A DNA stretch of 64,000 nt from Cavia porcellus (Eukaryota; Chordata; Mammalia; Rodentia; Caviidae), in the NCBI RefSeq assembly GCF_034190915.1, contig NW_026947500.1:17606501-17670500 (forward strand). The letters are read 5' to 3'. The translations under genes were made by a program, and so were the position numbers. This document shows, piece by piece, positions 45,460 to 55,094 of this stretch. Positions within the stretch are counted from its first letter, which is position 1, and each line of letters opens with the position of its first letter. The notes below the pieces were generated by a model. It was not told where the DNA came from, did not search any database, and worked only from the letters and a program-made list of their open reading frames with translations.

Positions 45460-47142
45460 ATGGGAAACATGCTAGGTAGCAACACTAAGAGCGAGGGTGG
45501 TTGTGGAGAAAGCTCTCAAGAGCTTACAAAAGTACGCAGGGTATTTGAGCAGGCCCAGTCAGGGAGCTCCCGAGAGGGGCCCGTCAAGGGGAACAAAGAT
45601 GCTAAGGAGAAGGACGGGGCTCTAGCCTCGGAGTCGTCTGACTCCGAGGACGAGGGAAAGTTGAATGGCAAGGAGGCCAAAGAGACCAGCTGTCAGGAGC
45701 CTAAGTCGCTCGATAAGGAGTCGCAGGGTTCTTTCCCAGCGTTGCGCCGCGAATTGCGCTCCGCTCAACTTGGTCTGCGGAGGAGTGGAGAGCTCCTGAG
45801 CGCTCCCCGGCGCGAGAGGGAGGCGAAGCCTTCCGCCCCACCTTGGGGGCTGTTCCCGGAGGCGATCCCTCGCCGCGAGGCGGCCGCCCGGGAGCTCCCT
45901 TCCCCTTCGCCAGAACAGGAAGTGATGCACGGGCCCCCATTTTCCGCCCAATCATGGCCGCCGTCTTATGCTCCGCCGCCGGCGGGTCGGTATTTTTACA
46001 GGCGGCTTTGGCAGGGGGGACGTTTGTCTCATGAGGTACATCCACCACCTGGGATAGATAGTGGCCCCTACGGGATATTTCCTGTACAAGTAGCTATGGG
46101 CCAGGGACGTAATGCATGGGAGCCTTTTGAGATAAAGCAGATTAGAGAACTTAAAAATGCAGTTACAACCTTTGGGCCGACTGCGCCTTACACCATTGCC
46201 ATGCTGGAGAACCTGTCTTCTGGGCCCCTCACCCCCGCGGACTGGATTCAGCTGGCAAAGGCGTGTCTGCCCTCGGGTAGTTACCTGGATTGGCGAGCCT
46301 GGTACGCAGAGTTCTCTGCAGAGCAGGCTGAGAGAAACGCCAGTCGGGGAAACCGGGGGTGGAACAAGGAAATGCTTATGGGAGAAGGTCGGCACGCTGA
46401 TGATCAGACTCAGTTCCCCGGTGCTGTCTATGAACAAATCAATGCCATAGGGCTCCGCGCCTGGAAGCAGGTAAGTGGTGCCGGAACAGCCTCCTTGTGT
46501 CTTTCAAAAATAATTCAGGGTACCACAGAGCCATTTGTTGACTTTGTGGCCCGAATGCAAGATGCTGCCGATAAGATATTTTCTGATCCGGGAGTGGCTC
46601 GACCGCTGGTAAGGCAGCTGATTTTCGAGCAATGTACAAAGGAGTGCAAGGCAGCGATAGCTCCTCATAAGAACAAGGACCTCAACGCCTGGATTAGGAT
46701 ATGTAGAGAGATAGGGGGGCCGCTCTCCAACTCGGGAGTGGCTGCTCTCCTGGCCGCGGCTGTACAGCAGAGGGGACCTCGCGGGTTAGAAGGGGAATGT
46801 AAGGCTAAAGGGTGTTTTGCCTGCGGGGAGCCAGGACACATTAAACGTCATTGCCCAAACAATGCAGATGCTAGGCCTCGCCCTAGGAATGAAGAACCAT
46901 ATGTTTGTGGGCGATGCAAGAGGGGATCACACAAAGCTGAGGAGTGTAGGTCGGTCTTTGATGCTCAGGGCAACCGTATTTGTGGACGAGATGCTAGAGA
47001 GCCAAAAAACGGCCAGAGGGGGCCCCCTTCACAGGCGGGCCCCCGCCCCAGAGACAGGACAGCTCAGGATGGCAGCCTTCAACAAGGGCCACCCCTGGGT
47101 CAGCAGGTGTGGACCTCAGTGTCGCCTCCAGACTTATATTAG
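45460..47142 (+). CDS. gag: Gag polyprotein, intact 560-codon frame
   Basis: Gag builds the particle core. The frame begins MGNMLGS, a typical N-myristoylation start for membrane targeting, and this ATG directly follows the leader. After a charged, low-complexity matrix region comes a PPSY late-budding motif (residues 167-170), then capsid from about residue 195 with 'SSGPLTPADWIQLAKA' and a major homology region at about 353-372 ('QGTTEPFVDFVARMQ'). Nucleocapsid has two CCHC knuckles, C452-C465 (CX2CX4HX4C) and C483-C496. No internal stop or frameshift is seen, which is unusual for an old insertion. The last part overlaps pro through a -1 frameshift. Capsid style is betaretrovirus/IAP-like. 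Confidence 0.93.
   Translation: MGNMLGSNTKSEGGCGESSQELTKVRRVFEQAQSGSSREGPVKGNKDAKEKDGALASESSDSEDEGKLNGKEAKETSCQEPKSLDKESQGSFPALRRELRSAQLGLRRSGELLSAPRREREAKPSAPPWGLFPEAIPRREAAARELPSPSPEQEVMHGPPFSAQSWPPSYAPPPAGRYFYRRLWQGGRLSHEVHPPPGIDSGPYGIFPVQVAMGQGRNAWEPFEIKQIRELKNAVTTFGPTAPYTIAMLENLSSGPLTPADWIQLAKACLPSGSYLDWRAWYAEFSAEQAERNASRGNRGWNKEMLMGEGRHADDQTQFPGAVYEQINAIGLRAWKQVSGAGTASLCLSKIIQGTTEPFVDFVARMQDAADKIFSDPGVARPLVRQLIFEQCTKECKAAIAPHKNKDLNAWIRICREIGGPLSNSGVAALLAAAVQQRGPRGLEGECKAKGCFACGEPGHIKRHCPNNADARPRPRNEEPYVCGRCKRGSHKAEECRSVFDAQGNRICGRDAREPKNGQRGPPSQAGPRPRDRTAQDGSLQQGPPLGQQVWTSVSPPDLY
47004..47010 (+). promoter_or_regulatory. gag-pro -1 ribosomal frameshift site
   Basis: A_AAA_AAC in the gag frame (codons at 47,005 and 47,008), the canonical betaretroviral slippery heptamer. 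The -1 frame is open from 47,010 through pro. GC-rich text follows and could fold as the stimulator, but the fold was not computed. Confidence 0.85.
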
Positions 47143-47909
47143 TGCCTGATATGGGTGTTCAAGTGGTTGAAACCACCTTTGAGGGACCGTTACCCGAAAA
47201 TTCCGTGGGTCTGGTGATCGGGAGATCCTCCACGGCCCTTCGGGGTCTCATAGTAGTCCCGGGGGTCATAGACTCAGACTACACAGGACACATTAAAATT
47301 ATGGTTCAATCTCTTGTGGGTACTATGGTAATCAATAAAGGAGACAAGATAGCGCAGCTCTTGCTGCTCCCCAGTCTCCACAAGAGATTCCCCTCAAAGC
47401 AGAAAATTAGAGAAAGTCAAGGTTTCGGTTCCTCAGGGGAAGTCTTCGAGGGACTCCATATAATACTTGATAAAAGGCCCATGCTCTCACTTAAGGTCAA
47501 TGGCAAGAATATAACAGGGCTCCTAGACACAGGAGCTGACCGTTCCATTATCTCTAGAAAGGATTGGCCCTCCAACTGGCCCACCAACACTGCAGATAAC
47601 ACGCTGCAGGGCCTGGGGATGGTGTCAGCTCCTCAGGTTAGTGCTTCAACCCTGCTCTGGTGCGATGAGGAGGGTCATCAGGGCCATTTCCAACCATTTG
47701 TGTTGCAGTTGCCAGTGTCTCTATGGGGAAGGGACATCCTCACTCAGATGGATGTCACGCTTACATCAAACTGCTCCCCCCAGGCTAAGGATATACTCAG
47801 GAACCAGGGATATACCCCCGGCAAAGGCTTGGGCAATGCCCTACAGGGTCGGACATCCCCAATACCAGTAGAGAACAAAAAAGGTAGGCAAGGGCTGGGT
47901 TTTTCTTAG
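47010..47909 (+). CDS. pro: dUTPase-protease (Pro) with G-patch
   Basis: Made as a Gag-Pro fusion in the -1 frame, so no start codon is expected. The N-terminal part is a dUTPase, which removes dUTP before reverse transcription. All five motifs are visible: 'AGVDLSVAS', 'GRSS', 'GVIDSDYTG', 'KGDKIAQL' and 'GFGSSG'. The aspartic protease follows with its active site 'LLDTGADRS' (Asp codon 47,526-47,528) and 'GRDIL' near its end; it matures Gag and Pol. The C-terminus has a glycine-rich G-patch-like stretch ('YTPGKGLGNAL', 'GRQGLGFS'), known in betaretroviruses. The frame ends in TAG at 47,907. It is intact and all key residues are present. Confidence 0.9.
   Translation, partial: RPEGAPFTGGPPPQRQDSSGWQPSTRATPGSAGVDLSVASRLILVPDMGVQVVETTFEGPLPENSVGLVIGRSSTALRGLIVVPGVIDSDYTGHIKIMVQSLVGTMVINKGDKIAQLLLLPSLHKRFPSKQKIRESQGFGSSGEVFEGLHIILDKRPMLSLKVNGKNITGLLDTGADRSIISRKDWPSNWPTNTADNTLQGLGMVSAPQVSASTLLWCDEEGHQGHFQPFVLQLPVSLWGRDILTQMDVTLTSNCSPQAKDILRNQGYTPGKGLGNALQGRTSPIPVENKKGRQGLGFS
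47897..47903 (+). promoter_or_regulatory. pro-pol -1 frameshift site
   Basis: G_GGT_TTT, four bases before the pro stop codon (TAG, 47,907-47,909). It fits the X_XXY_YYZ rule, and the pol frame continues from 47,903. Confidence 0.75.
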
Positions 47910-48877
47910 GGGCCGCTGAAGAAGCTCTCCTACCCACTTCGATCAAAATCACCTGGAGGTCAAATGATCCGGTTTGGGTACCTCAGTGGCCCCTGCCTAA
48001 GGAGAAGCTATTAGCCTTGTCAAAAATAGTCAGTACACAACTTAGATTAGGACACATTAAGCCGTCAACCTCCCCATGGAACACCCCCATTTTTATAATT
48101 AAGAAAAAGTCTGGCAAGTGGAGGCTGCTCCATGATCTAAGGGCGGTCAACGCGCAGATGCAGTCCCTGGGGGCGGTCCAGAGGGGGCTGCCAGCTCTCT
48201 CAGCCATCCCTCAGTCCTGGCCAGTTTATGTTATAGATCTTAGAGACTGTTTCTTCTCAATCCCCCTGCATCCAGAGGACACTCATAGGTTCGCCTTTAC
48301 TTTACCCACCATTAACCAAGAAAGCCCTGATCTCAGATATGAGTGGATAACGCTGCCCCAAGGTATGGCCAACAGTCCCACTATGTGTCAGATTTACCTT
48401 GATTCCCTACTGGCCCCCCTACGGAAATCCTTTCCCAAGATAAGATGTGTGCATTACATGGACGACCTTTTGCTCAGCGGCAGGGACCCAGACATGCTAA
48501 ATAATATGCTCGGCCAGTTGGTCGAGGCCCTGAGACAAGCTAATCTGCATGTTGCCCCCGACAAGATTCAGGGAGGAGAAATGGTGACCTACTTAGGCGC
48601 GAAAATCTCCCCTATGCTAGTCTCTCCACAGAAGGTCACCATTAGGACGGATGGCGTTAGGACCCTAAATGACATGCAAAAGCTATTGGGAGACATTAAT
48701 TGGATTAGGCCATATTTACATATACCAAATTCAGATCTCAAACCCCTGTTCGACCTTCTAAAGGGAGACCCAGATATAGCCTCCCACAGGAGGCTCACTC
48801 CTGAGGCAAGAGCTGCCTTACAGAGAGTGGAAAAAGCCTTAGGTGGGGCTACCTTACACAGAATTGAACCAGGGTGA
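47903..48877 (+). pseudogene. pol: Pol part 1: reverse transcriptase, ended by premature TGA
   Basis: The pol frame is open from the frameshift point. Reverse transcriptase copies the RNA genome into DNA. Visible parts are the finger region ('WRLLHDLRAVNAQMQ'), the first catalytic Asp in 'YVIDLRDCFF' (codon 48,236-48,238), 'LPQGMANSPT', the active-site YMDD (48,455-48,466), and the thumb with 'KLLGDINWIRPYL'. An in-frame TGA at 48,875-48,877 stops it after the thumb, before the connection/RNase H part. Reading resumes in the same frame just after it, so this is a single nonsense change and not an indel. Confidence 0.9.
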
Positions 48878-50521
48878 CCCTTTGATGTCTGTTTGCTACA
48901 GACTAGTCTACAGCCCACAGCGGTGATTTGGCAAAAAGGACCATTACTGTGGATACACCCTAAGGTCTCACCTGCAAAAGTCATAGAGCATTACCCGGAG
49001 GCAGTCGCTTCATTGGCCCTTGAAGCGCATGATAGAGCTGTCCAACATTTTGGCTCAGGACCACAAGCCATCCGAGTACCCTATACTGCCAGCCAGATCA
49101 AGACCCTGGCTGCCTGCATAGATACATGGGCCATTCTGAGATGTGTTTTCCATGGGGATATAAACAATCAATACCCTAAAGACCCTATCTTGTCATTTGT
49201 CACTCAGCACCCTATAATTTTTCCAAAGGTTACTGCCTCTGAGCCATTAGTCCCAGCAACTACAATATACACAGATGGCTCCAAGACGGGGATAGGCGCC
49301 TATGTGATCCTAGGCAAGCCCCCGGTTACCATACAATTTGAACCTGATCAGCCTCAGGTGGTGGAACTGCAGATCGTTAAAATGATTCTTAAACGGTTCT
49401 CAGAAGCCATTAATATTGTCTCCAATTCTAGGTATGTGGTCAATGCTATGCAGGTGCTTGAGACTGCCGGTTTAATTAGATCCACTTCCACAGTGGCTGG
49501 GCTGTTCCTGTCTATCCAGACATTGCTTCAGAACAGACACCATAAGGTCTTCACCACCCACATAAGAGCACATACATCCCTGCCGGGGCCCATGGCACAG
49601 GGGAATGCGGCTGCTGATACTGCCACTCGCCCGTTATGGATTTTTACCTTACTAACACCAATCGAGCGAGCCCGTGCCTTCCATGATAAGTTTCATGTCA
49701 ATGCCAGGACACTAGCAAACCATTTCCATGTTTCCAGAGCAGATGCACGAGATATCGTGCGACTATGTGACTCCTGTGCCACATACAAACCTGCCATACC
49801 GATGGGAGTAAACCCTCGAGGTTTGATCCCTGGTGATGTTTGGCAGATGGACATCACACATATACAGGAGTTTGGGACTCTTAAATATGTTCATGTTTCC
49901 ACAGACACCTGTTCTCACGTCATATTTGCAACAGCAGAAACAGGTGAAAAAGTGTCTAATGTGATCAATCATTGCCTGGCGGCTTGGGCCGCATGGGGCA
50001 AACCAAAAATATTAAAAACTGATAATGGACCAGCCTATATAGGCAAAGCCTTCAATGAGTTCTGCAAAATGATGGAGGTTCAATTAAAACATGGTATCCC
50101 ATACAATCCCCAAGGTCAAGGAATCATTGAGAGGGCTCATAGAAGCCTCAAAGAAATTTTACAAAAACAAAAAGGGGGAGTAGGCCAAGGCCTGGCCCCA
50201 AAGGCACGATTATCCATGGCACTATTCACACACAATTTTTTAAATTTAAATAATGATAATTGCTCCCCAGCCGTGGAGCACTGCAACCCTTCCCCCAACC
50301 ATAAAGGGTGGGTGAAGTGGAAAGATGTCCTGACAGGACAATGGATGGGCCCGGATCCAGTGGTCAGCTGGAACCGAGGCGCGGTTTGTGTTTTCCCACA
50401 GGAATCGGGACGAGAACCACTGTGGGTACCGGAGAGACTGACACGGGCGACAAAGCCCTCGACTGAAGATCAGACCTGCCCTACCGGAGATCCATCACAG
50501 ACCAACCAACAAGATGAATAG
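48878..50521 (+). pseudogene. pol: Pol part 2: connection, RNase H and integrase
   Basis: Same frame as part 1 and open to TAG at 50,519. RNase H ('IYTDGSKTGIGAY', then Glu in 'VVELQIVKM') degrades the RNA strand. Its usual third acidic residue is Asn here ('VSNSRYV', codon 49,424-49,426), which probably weakens or kills activity; the last Asp ('AAADTATR') is present. Integrase follows with an HHCC zinc site ('NHFHVSRADARDIVRLCDSC'), and the DDE triad: Asp 49,850 ('WQMDITHI'), Asp 50,021 ('KTDNGPAY') and Glu 50,129 ('GIIERAHRS'), with 35 residues between the last two as in retroviral integrases. A C-terminal DNA-binding tail ends at 'TNQQDE'. It cannot be made with part 1 unless the stop is read through. 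Confidence 0.88.
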
Positions 50522-51011
50522 AAATAGCGGTAGCCCGAAATGGACAAGAAGATCCTCAGGCATATGCATGGCTCGCTCGCCTAGCCTACGACCGAGTCTA
50601 GGGACGGCGAGCTTCCCACACTCCTCCTCTAAAAAATTATGATATAGCTGGGTAGGAGAGTCAATGACGGGTAATAGCGTACTCCCCCGGTGCGACTCAA
50701 CCTAAGCCAGGCCCTACCCCATTCTGCACGTAAGCCGCTGGACTGTTAGATGCTGCCCAGGTCTAAATTTCTCTCCGAGGGGATTTCTTTACGGAGAGGA
50801 AATGAGTGCAAGCTTGTGTGCATCCAGGTTCCGTCCAGTTTGTGCCTGGCCCTAGAAAAAGGACGAGGGCCTCAGGGCCTTGGCAGACCATGGGACGGCC
50901 GACCAGGGTCTAAGCCAAGGACCTACGGTGGGCCTACGCATAGGGCATAAGCCTCTGCACCCAGTCCAGGAAGGGCTACGATGCGCACATTTATAAAAAA
51001 AAAAAAATAAT
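50522..51011 (+). other. pol-to-LTR segment where env would lie; no env seen
   Basis: About 490 bp with no long open frame and no surface- or transmembrane-protein motif. A betaretroviral env needs well over 1.5 kb, so env is deleted or was never carried. The sequence ends in an A-rich run (50,993-51,018). Confidence 0.75.
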
Positions 51012-51025
51012 AAAAAAGGGGGAGA
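51012..51025 (+). promoter_or_regulatory. polypurine tract
   Basis: AAAAAAGGGGGAGA directly before the 3' LTR, the RNase H-resistant primer for plus-strand synthesis. Confidence 0.9.
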
Positions 51026-51447
51026 TGTTGGGAGCCGCAGCCCCGAGCCCGGTCGCCTCACTTGGCGGACGTGAGGCCTGTAGTAAAGAGTAAAGCCTGA
51101 GATAGATTACCCCTCCCATCGAGCACGTTAGTTTCCTGCTTACCGCGTAAGCAACCCGCTCAACAATATAGTCTGCCTGGCAACTGATGATGTTAGCCAA
51201 TCAGCTTGCCTTGCTTACTTTAACATGATTGGACACTGTATCCGTATATATACTGGTGCCACCCCTGGGGGGGAAGGAGAAGCCCGGAAGTAGAAGCCCA
51301 GAAGGAGCCGCGGGGAGCGGACCAAAGGAGGCTTCGGCTGGGAGCGATCCCAGGGCAGGCTGTACGGAGAAGGAAAATAAAAGAAAAGGTTGTCCACTGC
51401 CAGACTTTGTCGTGTGTCCTTCCTGCCGGCCAGGAGCGACATCGACA
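51026..51447 (+). repeat. 3' LTR (422 bp)
   Basis: Same ends as the 5' LTR. Differences by eye: A/G at three CpG/CpA positions and one more A/G, plus a 1-bp and a 2-bp indel. AATAAA lies at 51,376-51,381. Confidence 0.95.
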
Positions 51448-51453
51448 ACTTGC
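51448..51453. repeat. target-site duplication, right
   Basis: ACTTGC, identical to 44,834-44,839. Confidence 0.95.
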
Positions 51454-51791
51454 TTTCCCATTTGTCCCTAATATAATCAGTTTTTTACCAGAACTATTAA
51501 TCTTATTGGCTAACTATAGTTATGTCCCACCTTATGCCCATCTGCCTTGTGAGTTCCCAGTTTTTCCACCTTAAACCCAGCTCACCCCATGATTTTACTC
51601 TATAAAAGTCCCTGGAAAAGAAGTCTTTGGCAACCCGCTCAGGACCCCTTCTGTCTTTCTCTTGGAAAGCAGCTTTCTTTCAATAAATACATTCTACTCT
51701 TAACCTCCGTTGTTCCTAAAATTCATTCTTCGATTTTAGAGAACACGAACTTGCAGACAAAGTAGGTCAGGAGTTTCATTCCCCTATATCA
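51454..51791 (+). repeat. older solo LTR (copy A), right part
   Basis: Continues the LTR begun at 44,550: TATA-like 'ctctataaaagtccc' near 51,600, AATAAA at about 51,683, ending '...CCCCTATATCA' at 51,791. Removing the provirus and one ACTTGC restores the text seen in copy B. Confidence 0.85.
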
Positions 51792-52389
51792 ATGTTACAT
51801 AATTTGTCACATGCATGGGGAGATACATTGATTGTGGGCTAGTCTTGAACAGATCTGTTGAAACAAAGGAATTGTTTGTCATAATATAGAAACACTCTGG
51901 AAACAAAGGGAGGGGGCCCTTACAGGGTGATCAGAGTTGAAGATATCCTTGACTCACCCAGGGTGCCCTAAGTTGCAGACAATTACTCTGATTCAGAGTT
52001 TATCAGAAGTGTGCAGCTGGGCTTAGACACCATCAAGGTCAAATGAATTCAGGAGCAGAAACTTGGTCAGAGTCCTCTAATTTGTGTCATGAATACCCAC
52101 ATGTCTGCTATCCCATAAGTGTGTTCTTACATCATAATTGTGCCCCCACAATGTGAGGTTCTGCCTTTCCTGGAATGCAGGTGGTCACAGGCTTAGGAGA
52201 GTCTTAGGAGAGAACTTACAAATCACTTTTCTTGGTGTCTTCAGTCTTGCAGAGGGTGGCATTATATGAATTCAGAGCTGATCGACCTTGTTTTGCCAAT
52301 TTTTAGACAAATACTCCCTAAATGATTAACATACCTGTCTGCTGAGCTAAGAAGAAATTTGACCCAAAGTTTTTGTGATAGTTCGGACC
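51792..52389. other. no gene recognised
   Basis: AT-rich, no SINE. Possibly old ERV-derived sequence. Confidence 0.35.
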
Positions 52390-52716
52390 CCAGAATAAAA
52401 CCCAAGGGGAAGTGAATCACATAGAAAGCAGGCATTCTTAGCAGTGATTCTTCCCTAGGGGAATGGGACAGTAACTCCTGACTTTCTCAGGGTGACGGGG
52501 GGGGGGGGGGGGATGGATTATTTAGAAAATCAATCCTCAGGATATGGGTGCATTTGTTTGTTCTTTTGTCTTGAGGCCTGGCCCACAGCAGGAGGTGTCT
52601 GTCTCCCCACAGTTGTAAGGTGTCCCTAAACCACTGGCTCCTTTGAGGACCTAGCCCTGTCTCACTGCCTATAATATTTCTAACTCAGCTGCCTGCAATA
52701 TTAAGACCCAACCCAA
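52390..52716 (-). repeat. truncated solo LTR, subfamily 1 (copy F)
   Basis: Only the U3 side remains: 'gaagtgaatcacatagaaag', 'tattcttccctagg'-type text and 'cagctgcctgcaatatta'. It contains a G run at 52,497-52,513. Confidence 0.7.
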
Positions 52717-52845
52717 GGCAGTTACTGATAGCAGAACTAATGGGGGTAGACTGCTTAGCTACGTTAACCTCTAAAGTTCGTGACAAAAGCCAGTAACAGC
52801 AGGGGACACATGAGGTTTTACTCGGTTATCTCTCGGTTTTGATAT

Positions 52846-53161
52846 AGAGGAAATCTGTGATTCCTAACCTGCTAAATGTCAGATGCGCTGAGTTTTGTGT
52901 TCTCTGAAGTAAAAGAATGAATTTAAGGAACAATGCAGATTGAAAGTGGGAAAACTTATTGGAGAATAAGAATGGGGAAAAGGAACAGGGACCAGGAACA
53001 GCCCCTGAGAAACAGGAGAGGCCCCAATGGCTTGCCAAGGAGCTTACTCCTCTGAGGAAGTTTTGCAGAGCAAAATCACGGGGTGAGTACAACATGGGTC
53101 AAAACTATAATTGATTAGTAAGAGTTGAAGTGTAGTCACTGGGCTAACCTTGACCCAGTAG
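52846..53161 (-). repeat. solo LTR, subfamily 2 (copy G), left part
   Basis: 'ctaacctgctaaatgtcaga' through 'ctaaccttgacccagtag' matches copies at 27.6 and 43.65 kb. It breaks at 53,161 where copy C is inserted and resumes at about 53,732. Confidence 0.65.
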
Positions 53162-53731
53162 TGATACAGGGAAATGAAACTCCCCACCTACTATGTCCAC
53201 AAGTTCATGTTCTCTAAAATCCAATGAATTTTAGGAACAACAGAGTAGAATATATTTATTAAGAGAAAGAAAGCTTCTGCCTGAAGAGAGACAGATGGGG
53301 TCCCAAGTGGGTTACCAAGGACTCTGCCTTTTCTAGGGACTTCTATAGAGTAAAACCATGGATTCAAGGTGGGGGGAAGACTGGGAATTCACAAAGCAGA
53401 TGGGCATAAGGTGGGACATAACTATACTTAGCCAATCAGATCAATAGTTCAGGTAAAACTGATTACATTAGGAACAAATGGGAAAGCGAGTCATGTAGGA
53501 AGTGGGCATTCTCAGAGAGCAGTGACTCTTCCCTAGGGGGATGGGAACTATTTAGGGTAGCAATCCCAGGATATGGGTGCATTTGTGTGGTCTTCTGTCT
53601 TGAGGCCTGGCCCACAGCAGGAGGCGTCAGCTTCCCAGGCAGCTGCCAGGTATCTGCCCTGACTCCATTGAGGACCCAGCCCTATCTCACTGCCTATAAT
53701 ATTTTTAACTAACTCAGCTGCCTGCAACAAT
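53162..53731 (-). repeat. solo LTR, subfamily 1 (copy C), nested in copy G
   Basis: Close to copy B: 'aatgaaactccccacctac', 'agaaagcttctgcctgaaga', 'gggcataaggtgggacataa' and 'cagctgcctgcaaca'. 'AGTAG' stands on both sides as a likely 5-bp duplication. The exact right edge is uncertain by a few bases. Confidence 0.7.
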
Positions 53732-54080
53732 AGTAGGAAGGCTACTGCGTCATTAACCTTGGTCAATAATCTATATTCTTGGTCTTGTGTTTAGTCTTAG
53801 TCTTTGTAGACTTACAGTTAGTAGTTTTAGTCTTAGTTTTAGGGATGGCAAAGGATTGCTCACTCCTAATGATTACTTACCTATATGGAAAATCTCAGAA
53901 GGGTGGTACCCATAGTCTTGAGCTTCTATTTATCCCTTAGGGAAATATGCAAATCTGGTCACCAGCGACTTTACTCTTCAATTGCAGTTCCAGCCACAGC
54001 TCCCATCTTCTGCCTGGACTCCCACAAGGCCCAGCCTGTCTGACCGCCTAGGCTATTTCTACTTCACTGAGCTGTCTATA
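53732..54080 (-). repeat. solo LTR, subfamily 2 (copy G), right part
   Basis: Ends with 'gaccgcctaggctatttcta' and 'gagctgtctataatag', like the ends of copies D and E. Confidence 0.55.
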
Positions 54081-55094
54081 ATAGTGTCACCAGGAATGAC
54101 CTGGTGGCCAGGTGTTGATGAGATTTCTTTTTGCCTCATAATCAACCAACTATGGTTTAATGTCTGGATGTCTCCAAACTTAATATATTCTGTTACTGGA
54201 TTTCTTCCAAGAAGTGCCTGTCTTTGTTTAGGATCCCCCAGGGTCAGGTCAATTGTTAGCAGTTTCTGACCCCAAACTGGGGCTGGAATTATTCCTTTTT
54301 GGAATTGTGGAACCAGTAATGAGACTTCGAGCTGACCTGGTGGGGAAGGAGTCTTATTCTTGGCCAAGGTCAGATGAAGTGGGGGAGAACCTCCAGATAG
54401 GTTAGAAAAAATAAAGATAGATGAAAGGAGATGAGAAAAATCATAATTTTAAAATTGTGCTTTTAATAAGAGCTACCTGTTCAAGACATAAACCCAGCCA
54501 AAAATTCTAAAGTTCCACAAAGTCTCAGTAAGCCTGGGCCTTTCCCTTTCACCCGGCAATGGGTTTGGCCATTCATTTCTACTGTAAATGGCCTTTCTCT
54601 TACCCCTGGGGCACTTCTCTTTCACCTCTGATGACTATCATCTAGGAATGGTCACCAGTTTTCATCTGTAAATTAATCTCCTCTTCCGACAGATTCACAA
54701 GACCTGCAGGCTTCCATACCCAATCCCTTGTAAGAACACTCATCTCCATGCCCAAGGCACATCTCTCCTGCCTGAGGGCCCACACTCTGTGTGTCTGTGT
54801 GTATGTAGTCTGTCCCTAAAACCTCTTCTTTCTCTTACTGACATGTTCTGATAATTCCTTTTCTGTGATGGAAGACAGTGAAAATGCAGGGTAAATTCAG
54901 GTTGCCTAACTCCACTTTGGGGCCCTGGTCCAGTAACAAACTCACCAATCATCTTCTCTACCGGGGGTGAGGTGGGATGGGGTGCGTGTCAGGCAGTTGT
55001 AACTAGGAGATAAAAGATGCGAGGGTTAGGGAGAATCTAGCTGAAAGGTTTCTGCCCTAGTATAAATTACTCAATATTATGGTAGTGGTCTAAC
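54081..55094. other. unassigned, possibly ERV internal sequence
   Basis: It directly follows the 5' side of the minus-strand LTR, so it could be the 3' internal end of that element. The minus frame at 54,367-54,059 is open for 102 codons but shows no domain I can name. Confidence 0.35.

Larger units (their letters stand above)
44840..51447 (+). mobile_element. near-complete class II endogenous retrovirus without env
   Basis: A 6,608-bp provirus in the order 5' LTR, primer-binding site, leader, gag, dUTPase-protease, pol, about 490 bp of unassigned sequence, polypurine tract, 3' LTR. Class II (ERVK, IAP/betaretrovirus-like) is supported by the frameshift-linked gag-pro-pol layout, the dUTPase in pro, two CCHC knuckles, a G-patch after the protease and a 6-bp target duplication. 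The LTRs differ at only about four bases and two small indels, so the insertion is recent compared with the diverged repeats around it. One stop in pol and the missing env mark it as defective. It lies in the same orientation as the older LTR it entered. Confidence 0.95.

Noticed and set aside
45622..46048. Minus-strand frames across gag
   Set aside because: Shadows of the G+C-rich gag frame on the other strand.
54059..54367. 102-codon minus-strand frame as a viral gene
   Set aside because: Placement next to an LTR is suggestive, but no retroviral motif could be read, so it stays unassigned.
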